Notes under the pieces: generated by a model
What the model was told of the DNA's origin: nothing
Database searches by the model: none
Seen by the model: the letters and a program-made list of their open reading frames with translations, nothing else
Made by a program: the position numbers and the translations under genes
Source: Halanaerobiales bacterium
Lineage (GTDB): Bacteria; Bacillota; Halanaerobiia; Halanaerobiales; DTU029
NCBI GenBank assembly: GCA_025451675.1
Contig: JANWJZ010000058.1
Span: 1-45,876, forward strand
DNA length: 45,876 nt
Direction of reading: 5' to 3'
Shown: positions 17,302 to 26,138 of the stretch, in pieces
How the letters are laid out: the number at the start of each line of letters is the position of its first letter
Position numbering within the stretch: the stretch's first letter is position 1

Positions 17302-18627
17302 TCAAAACTTCCTGCAGATATAATTCGGTATAGTGAAGCTCTCACTTATATTACCGATAACCGTTTTCCGGCCCGCCCTTGTATAAAGGCCGGCCAGCCG
17401 GTGATTATAGCTATAGAGGCCGATCTGAAAGCCAAAATCCTCGGATACTTTATTTTCAGCAAAATGGGGCATGGCCATTACCGGCGGTTCAATGAACTGC
17501 TGGTAAATATAATCCTTATCTACCAGGCCCTCGATTAATTTTTTCCACTCTGCCGGCCTGAAATCCCTTCCAATATAGACTCCCTTGCCGGCCAATTGAT
17601 CAATGGGTTTCACTAACCATTGGTCCTTTGCCGTAATCAGCTTTTCTATATTCTCACCGTCATTTAAATCCAGGATAGCCGTATAGGGAATATGTCTTTT
17701 GATGAATTCCTTCTCCCTTTCTGTCAGGAAGTCCAGCCTGTCCTTTTGATGGAGAACGGCAAAAAGGGCCTTGTTATGGACTATCTGGGAGACCAGACCA
17801 CCGACGACACAGACTGCTCCATCCCGGTAGGCAGAGAGGAAATCCCGGATCTGTTCTGCTTCCTCGACAAGCCTTATCGTTGTCGCCCGCCGGTAAATTA
17901 ATTTAATCTGGTTATCCTTAAAGTAGAGTTTCCCCCCTCTATATTCCAACTCCCGGGGATCACATATAAAGGTATTATAGCCTCTTTCCCTGAATACTCT
18001 CTGAAAGGCCCTGAATTCGTAGACCATACCTTCACCGGTAAAATCGACTATGGCAATATTGGGTTTATCATCAATGCCGCCATTAAATTCCCTGTAGTTT
18101 CTCAGCAGTACCTCAAGCCAGCTTTCAAATAATTCAAAGCCCCTTACCTCATAATCCTTTTTGATTTCGGAAAAAGCCAGACTTTTATCCATAACATCCT
18201 GGATAATTGTAATTTCGTTCATCCCTGATGAACCATCGGTATTCAATTCACAGAATAAATGCCCGCCATTCTCCCTGTAAAAGATATCAAACCTGGCCAT
18301 GGGGAAATCTACCCCATAACCGGGGTCAATGAGGATGAGTTCCTCCATAAGCGGGGAGAAAGGAAAAAGTTTCCGGAACCGGGGGTTTACTTTATATTCC
18401 CTGACTACCTTCTTTAAAATCCCTGTCATCTCCTGAAGGAAATTACCCAGTTCCTCATACTCCTCTTCACTGAAAAACAATCCCTGATAGAGGAAATCCA
18501 CCGGTTTATCATTATATATTGCCGTTGAATTATTAACTATTTCCTTTCCCTTTAAGAAATCAGCCCGGTATCTCTCCGGCTCCCTTTCTATTATCCCCCT
18601 GTATTGTCTATGCAGGCTATCCAGCAA
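17302..18627 (-). CDS. Glutathionylspermidine-synthase-like ATP-grasp ligase
   Basis: A 441-residue protein resembling the C-terminal synthetase (PF03738) domain of glutathionylspermidine synthase, an ATP-grasp amide ligase. Landmarks are RFDIFYRENGGHLFCELNTD near residues 123-142 (the family's substrate/Mg region), a middle HNKALFAVLHQKDRL segment, the ATP lysine motif WLVKPIDQLAGKGVYIG near residue 340 and a closing NISESFTIPNYI. The amidase domain of the E. coli bifunctional enzyme is absent. The TTG start at 18627 follows GGAGGAGGG; the first 11 bases overlap the end of the upstream glutamate-cysteine-ligase-like gene. I infer that it ligates the gamma-glutamyl product of its partner to an amine or amino acid. 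Whether that makes glutathione, a polyamine conjugate or something new is unknown. Confidence 0.8.
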   Translation of the reverse strand: MLDSLHRQYRGIIEREPERYRADFLKGKEIVNNSTAIYNDKPVDFLYQGLFFSEEEYEELGNFLQEMTGILKKVVREYKVNPRFRKLFPFSPLMEELILIDPGYGVDFPMARFDIFYRENGGHLFCELNTDGSSGMNEITIIQDVMDKSLAFSEIKKDYEVRGFELFESWLEVLLRNYREFNGGIDDKPNIAIVDFTGEGMVYEFRAFQRVFRERGYNTFICDPRELEYRGGKLYFKDNQIKLIYRRATTIRLVEEAEQIRDFLSAYRDGAVCVVGGLVSQIVHNKALFAVLHQKDRLDFLTEREKEFIKRHIPYTAILDLNDGENIEKLITAKDQWLVKPIDQLAGKGVYIGRDFRPAEWKKLIEGLVDKDYIYQQFIEPPVMAMPHFAENKVSEDFGFQIGLYSYNHRLAGLYTRAGRKTVIGNISESFTIPNYICRKF

Positions 18628-19939
18628 CAGGAATCCCTCCTCCGGCTAAACACCATTCCAGTGCCTTTTTCATTTCTTTCCTATCATTAATCTCCCTGAG
18701 GCTTTTCTCCCGTAATGTACCATATACCAGTAATAATTCTCTCAATAAATCCAGATAATCCTTCTCATATTTCCTCTCCAGCCCGTCTGCCGCCATTCCC
18801 AGCAATTCCAGATAGAATTCCCTCAGCTCCCTACCATAGCCTTTTGCCTTGCTGCCATTGAGATAAACATCCTTTTTGATGGATTCCATATCTGTCTGCC
18901 TGTAATTTAAAGCCTTTTCATAAAGTGTATCCAGATTTTTTTCATTGTACAGTAAACCTTGCCAGAAAAGCACATAGGCCATATTGTAGGGATAGGGTAT
19001 GGAATCACCCATGCGGATTTCCAGATATCTTTTAATCCTGGCGTCGGGGAAAGCCATGGTCAGGAGGTGTTCAAGCTCAGCCCGGTTGCTAAAATCTATC
19101 TCTTCAATATCCTTATTGGTCCTGTTTCCGGTATAGTGCAATTTGCCCTCTTTCATTATGATTATAGGAGGCATGTTCAGGATATAACGGGCATAATCTG
19201 TATATGAATAATCATCATTAAATACATTTAAGATATAACCGGAACGGTCATCATCACAGTTATCCCAGATGAGAGATCTGAGGCTGTTCCGTTCATTTAT
19301 TTTCCCCTCGAAAAAGGGGCTATTATCAAAGTAATAATATACTAAGGGAGCTAAAAAATATACTACCCTTGTTTTCTTCCTCAAATCCGCCTCACTGCTG
19401 TAATCAAGGCTTACCTGGGTCGAGGCAGTCCCCTTCATCATATTATGGGCATACTTGCCTCTGGACTTAAAATATTCAAACATGTATTTATATCTTTCCC
19501 TGGGTAAAAGTTCAATCCCTGCAATCTCTGTGACCGGCTGATAGCCCAGGTTTAAGAGTACCTGGCCCCTTTCCTTTAAAATGGGGGTAACCTTTTTTAA
19601 GAATGAGTTATAGATTTCTTCAATGCCCCTGACATCCTTAACCGGAGCCAGGCTTATTTCCAATTGCCCGCCTGGTTCCAGGGTAATACTTATATCCTTA
19701 CCCTTCAAACCCAGGAGATTGTTTCCTTCATAAATTCCTTCCCAGCTTCCTTCTTCCATTAAGGCCTTCAGGAAACCCTCAACACCTTTTTCACCGGTAT
19801 AGGAAACAGCCTGGAAACTTTCCTCCTGGAGAAGGAAATGTTCCAGTTCAAGGCCGAGTTTAAAATCAGCAGTCTCTTTCTCGCCCTGCCTTATATATCT
19901 TACCAGAGTTTCCAGCTTTTCATCATATGTATATTTCAT
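18617..19939 (-). CDS. Glutamate-cysteine-ligase-like enzyme (GCS2/EgtA type)
   Basis: A 440-residue protein with the look of the plant/proteobacterial glutamate-cysteine ligase family. The catalytic/metal glutamate motif GLELEHFLL lies near residue 29, and a GGQLEISLAP strand, a basic MMKGTASTQVSLDY loop and a RIKRYLEIRMGDS segment all fit that family. The enzyme would join glutamate by its gamma-carboxyl to cysteine or another amine, using ATP. The ATG at 19939 carries AAGGAA. The 3' end overlaps the ATP-grasp gene, which indicates coupled translation and joint function. Glutathione synthesis is uncommon in anaerobic Bacillota and usually uses GshF or GshA/GshB, so this combination is unusual. 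Alternative roles (EgtA, polyamine glutamylation) cannot be excluded. Confidence 0.8.
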   Translation of the reverse strand: MKYTYDEKLETLVRYIRQGEKETADFKLGLELEHFLLQEESFQAVSYTGEKGVEGFLKALMEEGSWEGIYEGNNLLGLKGKDISITLEPGGQLEISLAPVKDVRGIEEIYNSFLKKVTPILKERGQVLLNLGYQPVTEIAGIELLPRERYKYMFEYFKSRGKYAHNMMKGTASTQVSLDYSSEADLRKKTRVVYFLAPLVYYYFDNSPFFEGKINERNSLRSLIWDNCDDDRSGYILNVFNDDYSYTDYARYILNMPPIIIMKEGKLHYTGNRTNKDIEEIDFSNRAELEHLLTMAFPDARIKRYLEIRMGDSIPYPYNMAYVLFWQGLLYNEKNLDTLYEKALNYRQTDMESIKKDVYLNGSKAKGYGRELREFYLELLGMAADGLERKYEKDYLDLLRELLLVYGTLREKSLREINDRKEMKKALEWCLAGGGIPVAG

Positions 19940-20005
19940 AGCTCATTCCTTTCCTGCTTATTTTAAATATAAATTTAGAGAAAAAATCTCTTTTTCCTGC
20001 AAAAT

Positions 20006-21178
20006 CTATTCATAGGTACCATTAACCAGTACCTTGCCATCCAGCATCATTACCCTGCCCCCACAGACTACACCTTCCAGTTCCAGTTCACCATTCAGGA
20101 TATTTATATCAGCCCGTTTTCCTGTCTCCAGCCTTCCCCGGTCTTCCAACTTCAGGCGCTCAGCTACATTTGCCGTGATAAATTTCAATGCAGCACTGAG
20201 CTCCAGCCCATGCTCTCTTACAGCCTTCTGCACTTCAGCAAAGAGAGAGCTTACAGAACCAATGCCCAGGCCTTTAAAGTTGCCCGCATTATCAAAAACA
20301 GGCAGGCTGCCATTGCCGTCAGAACTGAAAGTAATGGCTTCAATGGGTATGCCTTCTTCCAGTAAAAAACCGACTACGTTTCCCGGCGCCAGGGCCCTAT
20401 CCTCTTCATCTTCATAATTCAGGCTAGTGGTTAAATCAATCACACCACCGGCCCTGACATAGTTAACCCCTTCAACCAGTATTTCCTGTTTCCTGTTTAC
20501 ATGGGTAGGTAAGAATTGTTTTATCGGTATTTCCGAATTGGCCACCAGTTCCAGCAGAAATTGCAGCCCGGAACGGCCCTCACCCAGATGGACATTGATA
20601 ATACCGGCTTTACCTGAGAGGAGCCCGCCTACTCTGGCATAGGCAGCCATCCTGGCAAATTCCTCCGCTGTGGGCTGTGAAGAACGGTGATCGGCTACCG
20701 CCACTTCCCCCACCCCGATTACTTTATCGATGAGGATCAGGTCATCCCGGCAATTGCCTGTTATGGTCTGTATGGGGAATTGATAGGAACCTGTGTATAT
20801 AAAGGCAGAGATTCCTTCCTCTTCCAGGGCCCTTGCTTTAGCCAGCAATGAGCTCATATGCCTGGTGCTGCCATCTGTGCCCAGACAGCCGACAACTGTG
20901 GTTATACCTGCCCTGATTAATTGGCTTAATTGGAGCTCCGGGGTTCTGGTCCGGAAGCCCCCTTCCCCTCCTCCTCCGATTATATGGACATGTGAATCTA
21001 TAAAACCCGGGACCAGTATTTTTCCTGCCGCATCGATGATCTCAACCTCATAAAAAAGGGGGTCCGGGACTGGTATCTCCTCAGCGATTTTAACTATAGT
21101 ATCCTTGACGATTAAGATATCCTTTTTTCCTGAATATTCCGGAGCATATACAGTACCGTTTTTGATAATCTTGATCAT
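20006..21178 (-). CDS. iadA: Isoaspartyl dipeptidase
   Basis: A binuclear zinc amidohydrolase that cleaves beta-aspartyl (isoaspartyl) dipeptides left from damaged proteins. The 390-residue protein has the amidohydrolase metal motif GFIDSHVHIIGGGGEGG, a central GSYQFPIQTITG segment, the bridging carboxylate/lysine region VGEVAVADHRSSQPT, INVHLGEG, LPTHVNRK and the late metal aspartate in FSSDGNGSLP. The start ATG at 21178 has AGGAGA upstream. It is 93 bases after the M18 aminopeptidase gene and 66 bases before the glutamate-cysteine-ligase-like gene, all read leftward, so an operon is plausible. Confidence 0.93.
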   Translation of the reverse strand: MIKIIKNGTVYAPEYSGKKDILIVKDTIVKIAEEIPVPDPLFYEVEIIDAAGKILVPGFIDSHVHIIGGGGEGGFRTRTPELQLSQLIRAGITTVVGCLGTDGSTRHMSSLLAKARALEEEGISAFIYTGSYQFPIQTITGNCRDDLILIDKVIGVGEVAVADHRSSQPTAEEFARMAAYARVGGLLSGKAGIINVHLGEGRSGLQFLLELVANSEIPIKQFLPTHVNRKQEILVEGVNYVRAGGVIDLTTSLNYEDEEDRALAPGNVVGFLLEEGIPIEAITFSSDGNGSLPVFDNAGNFKGLGIGSVSSLFAEVQKAVREHGLELSAALKFITANVAERLKLEDRGRLETGKRADINILNGELELEGVVCGGRVMMLDGKVLVNGTYE

Positions 21179-21271
21179 AGCAGTATATCTCCTGTCTAAT
21201 ATTTTTTCTGAGTGAAATTAACAATTACCATCGCCTTTTCAGAGTTAAACAGGTTTCATTATAATTCAATC

Positions 21272-22597
21272 TTATATGTTATAAAACTCCGCGAATAACC
21301 TGATCATATAATATTGATCATCTACTCCGGCCAGTTCCCTGATGGAATGCATGGCCAGCAGGGGATTCCCCACATCAATGGATCTGATATCCAGCTGGCT
21401 GGCCGAGACCGGCCCGATGGTGGAACCACCCCTCTGATCCGAACGGTTGACAAAGATTTGATAGGGAATCTCAGCCCTCCGGCACAATTCCCGGCAGACT
21501 GCTACGCTGTCACTATCAGAGGTATAACGCTGATTGGCACTGACCTTTATTACCGGCCCTTTATTTAAATAATTTTTGTTACTGGGATCGTGTTTCTCCG
21601 GATAATTGGGATGAACAGCATGGGCCATATCAGCGGAAATCATAAAGGAACTGGCCAGGCTACGGAAGTAATTCTCCCTGGAATAACTATAGGAAAGGGA
21701 TATCCTTTCCAGGGTGTTGGCCAGGAATGGAGAATCAGCCCCCTGTTTTGTCATACTGCCAACCTCTTCATTATCAAAGACAACCAGGACCTGTGTAGCA
21801 TCATTTTCTTCTGCCCTCAGGAGTGCAGTCAAACCGGCATGGACCATGGCCAGATTATCCAGGCGGCCGGAGGAGATGAACTCCTCTTCAATCCCGCAGA
21901 TCGTACCCTTTTCATATTCATAGAGATATAATTCAAAATCCAGAATCCTTTCTGCGGGTATACCGCTTTCCACACTCAATACAGAGATTAGATAATCATC
22001 CTTTTCAAAACCTTCCTCCATAATTTTAAGCAAAGGCAATAATTCTTTCTGTCTGTTCAGTTCTATGCCCTTATTCACCTCCGGATTTAAATGGATGGCC
22101 AGATTCGGTATAAGGGCCAGGGGTTTATTTATATTCACCAGGGTGCTTTCCGGGAAAAGAGGATTGTCTCCCCGATAACTGAGCCGTCCTGCTAAAGCCA
22201 GCGGCCGGTCCAGCCAGGTATTCAAAATAGGCCCCCCATATACCTCAGTATTCAATTTGAGATAACTGCCCTCACTGAGCTCCGGTGCCGGTTTAATCTT
22301 TAAAGCCGGGGAATCAGAATGGGCAGCAATGATGCGGAAACCGGCCCTGGCCGGGTCATCAGTTCCAGTCCGGAAGGCAATTAAAGCAGAATCATTCTTC
22401 CTTATATAGTATTTCCTATTTCTCTCCAGGGACCATTCTTCATTTTCCCGTAGCTCCATAAAACCATTTTCCTGCAGGATATTGCTGAGATTTTCTGTTG
22501 CCTGAAAAGATGTGGGACTTTCATATATAAAGTCCAGTAAATCCTTTGCTATTTCTTTTCTATTAATTTTAATCACCCCATTTATTATTGATAGCAA
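21272..22597 (-). CDS. apeB: M18 family aminopeptidase
   Basis: A dodecameric zinc aspartyl-type aminopeptidase (M18), about 441 residues from the start used here. Typical motifs are the IAAHSDSPALKIKP metal motif, LNTWLDRPLALAGR, SSGRLDNLAMVHA, FDNEEVGSMTKQGADSP and the late HAVHPNYPEKHD. The start is uncertain. I prefer a TTG at 22597 with GGGAG five bases upstream; the frame continues to 22630 without a better site, and a GTG further inside is possible. A palindrome (TACTATTATAGTA, 22636-22648) holding a TATAAT lies upstream, in the divergent gap with argS. Confidence 0.92.
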   Translation of the reverse strand: MLSIINGVIKINRKEIAKDLLDFIYESPTSFQATENLSNILQENGFMELRENEEWSLERNRKYYIRKNDSALIAFRTGTDDPARAGFRIIAAHSDSPALKIKPAPELSEGSYLKLNTEVYGGPILNTWLDRPLALAGRLSYRGDNPLFPESTLVNINKPLALIPNLAIHLNPEVNKGIELNRQKELLPLLKIMEEGFEKDDYLISVLSVESGIPAERILDFELYLYEYEKGTICGIEEEFISSGRLDNLAMVHAGLTALLRAEENDATQVLVVFDNEEVGSMTKQGADSPFLANTLERISLSYSYSRENYFRSLASSFMISADMAHAVHPNYPEKHDPSNKNYLNKGPVIKVSANQRYTSDSDSVAVCRELCRRAEIPYQIFVNRSDQRGGSTIGPVSASQLDIRSIDVGNPLLAMHSIRELAGVDDQYYMIRLFAEFYNI

Positions 22598-22635
22598 TAT
22601 TACTCCCTTTATTTTTATGTATAAATACACTTCCT

Positions 22636-22648
22636 TACTATTATAGTA
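22636..22648. promoter_or_regulatory. Palindrome overlapping a likely -10 box of the M18 aminopeptidase gene
   Basis: A six-base inverted repeat TACTAT / ATAGTA around a single T. On the minus strand it contains TATAAT, which could serve as the -10 element; no good -35 partner was seen. Possibly an operator; weak evidence. Confidence 0.3.
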
Positions 22649-22718
22649 TCATATATAATTTTTTAAAGTAAGGCCAACTACATTCCCCTATTTTTTTAAA
22701 ATAATAAAGAGCTTATTC

Positions 22719-22747
22719 TTGAATAATATTAAGGCTTATGTTAATAT
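22719..22747 (+). promoter_or_regulatory. Promoter of argS
   Basis: TTGAAT (22719-22724), a 17-base spacer and TAATAT (22742-22747). The leader is about 70 bases, with a short GGCC-based hairpin but none of the conserved T-box sequence. Confidence 0.55.
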
Positions 22748-22823
22748 TAATTAAAAACCAGGAGATTTATTCAAAACGGCCAGAAAGGCCTATTTATTTT
22801 TACATATCAAGGAGTGAGTCTGG

Positions 22824-24581
22824 ATGATCGATTTTAAGGAAAAACTGGTTGACCTATTTATTGAAAAATATAATCAGTTTGAGCGGGGGGAAATACTGGA
22901 AATAATCGAGATACCTCCCCAGGAAGATATGGGTGACCTGGCTCTGCCCTGTTTCAAATTTGCCCGGGTTTTCCGTAAAGCCCCCAACCTGATTGCGGAG
23001 GAGATTTGTGCAAACCTGGCTAGCAACGAATATTTTCAGGAAATCAGGAATATGGGCCCCTATGTTAACTTTTTTGTTAATAAAGAATTGATTGCCAGGT
23101 CAGTCATCAATAATGTATATGTTCAGGGAGAAAGATATGGTTCCTCCACACTGGGAGAAGGTAAAAATGTTATCGTGGAATTCTCTTCACCCAATATTGC
23201 CAAACCTTTCAGTATTGCCCATATCAGGACAACAGTTATCGGTCATGCCCTGAGGAATATTTATAAATTCCTTGGTTTTAATACAATCGCCATCAATCAT
23301 CTGGGGGATTATGGAACCCAGTTTGGTAAATTGATCGTCGCCTTTAAAACCTGGGGTGACAGGGAAACCGTGGAAAAAGACCCCATACCGGAATTACTTA
23401 AACTCTATGTCAAATTCCATGATGTTGCGGAAGAAAAACCGGAACTGGAAGATGAAGCCAGGGAATGGTTTAAAAAATTGGAGGAAGGCGATGAAGAAGC
23501 CTATCAATTATGGCAGTGGTTCCGGGATGTCAGCCTTAAGGAGTTTAACCGCATCTATGAGATGATGGGTATCGATTTTGATTCCTATGCTGGAGAAAGC
23601 TTTTATTCCGACAAGATGAATGCAGTAATAGAATTACTGGAGGAGAAAGGCCTGCTGAAAGATTCTGAGGGGGCAAAAATTGTCGATCTGGAAGAATACA
23701 ACATGCCTCCTGCCCTTATTACAAAAAGTGATGGTTCTACATTATATATTACCAGGGACCTGGCTGCAGCCATCTACAGGAAGCAAACCTATGATTTCTA
23801 CAAAAATATCTATGTAGTAGGTTCACAACAAAACCTGCATTTCCAGCAGATGTTTAAGGTACTGGAATTGGCCGGCTTTGACTGGGCAAAAGATTGTATC
23901 CATATACCCTTCGGTATGGTCAGCCTGGAAGAAGGTACCATGTCCACCCGGCGGGGACGGGTAGTCTTCCTGGAAGATGTCCTGAATAAGGCCGTTGAGA
24001 AAACCCGGGAAATCATTGCGGAGAAAAATCCCGACCTGCCTGATAAGGAAAAAGTAGCCAGGGAGGTTGGTATAGGGGCAATCCTTTTCCAGGAGTTATC
24101 CCACAGCAGAATCAAGGATTACCTTTTCTCCTGGGATACTGCCCTCTCTTTTGAAGGTGAAACAGGGCCCTATGTACAGTACACCCATGCCAGGGCCTGC
24201 TCTGTCCTGGAAAAGGCCGGTGTGAAAACTTTTGCCGATATATTCGCAATCAATGGTAAAGAGACCACTGTAGAGCCCGGTAGGGCTTTAGAAAATGTAG
24301 ATTATGGTTTATTGCTAGAAGATGAAGCCTATCAGGTCATCAAGCAAATCTATACTTTCCCGGAAAGCATCATCAAGGCGATGGAGAGGAATGAACCTTT
24401 CCTGATTACCAGGAATATAATAGACCTGGCCCAGGCCTTTAATAAATTTTATCACGAATATCCTATTCTGGTAGAGGATCCGGAACTCAGAAAAGCCAGG
24501 CTCCTACTGGTTCTCTGTACAAAGATCGTCATCAAAACCGGCTTGAAATTACTGGGAATAGAGTCTCCAGAAAAAATGTAA
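22824..24581 (+). CDS. argS: Arginyl-tRNA synthetase
   Basis: Charges tRNA-Arg with arginine; a class I enzyme that needs tRNA for activation. The 585-residue length fits. Visible parts are the N-terminal Arg-specific domain, the SSPNIAKPFSIAHIRTTVIG segment, in which the usual HIGH appears as SIAH (a change tolerated in Firmicutes relatives), the MSTRRG form of KMSKS (EGTMSTRRGRVV) and the C-terminal anticodon-binding DALR domain ending LLGIESPEKM. The ATG at 22824 has AAGGAG upstream. It is a single-gene unit with its own promoter and a strong terminator. Confidence 0.97.
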   Translation: MIDFKEKLVDLFIEKYNQFERGEILEIIEIPPQEDMGDLALPCFKFARVFRKAPNLIAEEICANLASNEYFQEIRNMGPYVNFFVNKELIARSVINNVYVQGERYGSSTLGEGKNVIVEFSSPNIAKPFSIAHIRTTVIGHALRNIYKFLGFNTIAINHLGDYGTQFGKLIVAFKTWGDRETVEKDPIPELLKLYVKFHDVAEEKPELEDEAREWFKKLEEGDEEAYQLWQWFRDVSLKEFNRIYEMMGIDFDSYAGESFYSDKMNAVIELLEEKGLLKDSEGAKIVDLEEYNMPPALITKSDGSTLYITRDLAAAIYRKQTYDFYKNIYVVGSQQNLHFQQMFKVLELAGFDWAKDCIHIPFGMVSLEEGTMSTRRGRVVFLEDVLNKAVEKTREIIAEKNPDLPDKEKVAREVGIGAILFQELSHSRIKDYLFSWDTALSFEGETGPYVQYTHARACSVLEKAGVKTFADIFAINGKETTVEPGRALENVDYGLLLEDEAYQVIKQIYTFPESIIKAMERNEPFLITRNIIDLAQAFNKFYHEYPILVEDPELRKARLLLVLCTKIVIKTGLKLLGIESPEKM

Positions 24582-24620
24582 TATAACAGGAATAAAAACT
24601 GTAATGCAAAAAAGGATATG

Positions 24621-24654
24621 AAAAAGGGTTACCTCTTGAAGGTAACCCTTTTTT
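24621..24654 (+). terminator. Terminator between argS and pepV
   Basis: Stem AAAAAGGGTTACCT / AGGTAACCCTTTTT with a short loop and a T-run. The flanking A-run means it can also end the converging pepV transcript. Confidence 0.9.
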
Positions 24655-24702
24655 CAGCTATTTGAAAAATATATTTTGATAAACCTGATATTAAGCCTCC
24701 GC

Positions 24703-26112
24703 TCATTCTGCTTTAGCCAGCTCAATTATTGCTGCAGCATAGATTTTGGTCATTAAAATCAGCTCTTCAATACCGATATACTCATCCTTCTGATGGGCCA
24801 GTTCCTCCTGTCCGGGAAAGAGCGGGCCAAAGGCCACTGCATTATCAAGGGCCCTGGCATAGGTGCCGCCGCCGATGGTTATCGGTTCCCTCTTATCTCC
24901 GGTATATCTCTGGTAGACCTTCATCAGTTTCTGCACCAGGGGATGGTCCTTCTCCACATATAAGGGAGGCTGGTGGCCAAATTCCTCATAGTGGAAATCC
25001 ATCCCGGCTATACCTTTTTCCAGTAACTCCTTAATTTCAGTAAGCTCATAGGTTACAGGGTACCTGATATTTATTGTTATAATGAGTTTACCGTCCTTGA
25101 GGGATATTTTCCCTACATTGAAGGTCAGTGGACCGGAAACCTTATCCTCCAGACTGCAGCCAAAGGATTCCCCGTTATATTCCATGCCTATTTTATCCCG
25201 ATAGAAACGGAAGACTCCCTGTAATTCATCTGGGTAGATGTCCAGTACGGCCAGGAAGGCCATCAATTGGGAGATGGCATTATAGCCATCCTCCGGCAGG
25301 CTGCCATGGGCAGATACTCCATGGGATTTTATAAGCAGCTTTCCGTCTTTTTCTTCTAAATCTATCTTCACTTCAGGATTCTTCTGCCGGTATTCCTCTA
25401 AAGCATTTCTGAATATATCCGGATAATCTGTCCTGATGATGGCCTGGCAATAATCCGGTACCATATTGGGGGCATTACCGCCTTCAATCTCTAGCGATTC
25501 TATTTTTTCTGATTTCAGGCTGGACAGGTTTTTTTTCAGGGCAAAGGTCAATATCCCCTTTTCCCCATGGATTACAGGGAATTCCGCATCAGGACTGAAG
25601 GCCAGGGCTGGTCTTTCCTCTTTACTGAGATAATATCTGATACATTCCCAGCCGCTCTCTTCATCTGTCCCCAGGATTAGCCTTATTCTTTTATTCAACT
25701 TTACGCCGCTGTCCTGTACAGCCTTCAGGGCATAGAGGGAGGCAATGGCCGGCCCCTTGTTGTCGATCGTTCCCCTGCCGTAGATCTTTCCATCATGGAT
25801 TTCAGCAGCATAGGGAGGATAGGTCCAGTTACTACCTTCCGGAACAACATCCAGGTGACAGAGGATGCCCAGGATCTCCTCACCTTCCCCAATCTCCACA
25901 TGGCCGGCATAGCCATCCACATTCCTGGTCTTCAGCCCCAGGCCCTCTGCAATCTCCAGGGTGGCTTCCAGGCACTGGTTGATGCCTTCACCAAAGGGCA
26001 TGTTTTCTTTCGCCTCATCTTCGACGCTCTTTATCCTGACGACCCTTTGTACTGATTCTACTATTTCATCTTTCATCTCATCTATTCTGCTATCTATGTA
26101 ATCAGTAATCAT
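24703..26112 (-). CDS. pepV: M20 dipeptidase PepV
   Basis: A zinc dipeptidase of the PepV/carnosinase-like M20A group (469 residues) that hydrolyses a wide range of dipeptides in the cytoplasm. Metal and catalytic motifs are in order: LCHLDVVPEG, GRGTIDNKGPAIA, LGTDEESGWE, SPDAEFP and a late ELAHQKDE histidine; a lid domain of about 150 residues sits between, as in Lactobacillus PepV. The first in-frame ATG (26118) is only a base from its AAGGGG site, so I use the ATG at 26112, two codons later, with normal spacing. It starts 26 bases after pepF. Confidence 0.94.
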   Translation of the reverse strand: MITDYIDSRIDEMKDEIVESVQRVVRIKSVEDEAKENMPFGEGINQCLEATLEIAEGLGLKTRNVDGYAGHVEIGEGEEILGILCHLDVVPEGSNWTYPPYAAEIHDGKIYGRGTIDNKGPAIASLYALKAVQDSGVKLNKRIRLILGTDEESGWECIRYYLSKEERPALAFSPDAEFPVIHGEKGILTFALKKNLSSLKSEKIESLEIEGGNAPNMVPDYCQAIIRTDYPDIFRNALEEYRQKNPEVKIDLEEKDGKLLIKSHGVSAHGSLPEDGYNAISQLMAFLAVLDIYPDELQGVFRFYRDKIGMEYNGESFGCSLEDKVSGPLTFNVGKISLKDGKLIITINIRYPVTYELTEIKELLEKGIAGMDFHYEEFGHQPPLYVEKDHPLVQKLMKVYQRYTGDKREPITIGGGTYARALDNAVAFGPLFPGQEELAHQKDEYIGIEELILMTKIYAAAIIELAKAE

Positions 26113-26138
26113 TTTCATCCCCTTCCCAATACTCTCTC

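Noticed and set aside
19970-20005. Short hairpin AGAGA/TCTCT after iadA as a terminator
   Set aside because: Only five pairs and no T-run on the strand in question.
22640-22823. T-box leader upstream of argS
   Set aside because: No conserved T-box sequence and no antiterminator/terminator pair before the gene.
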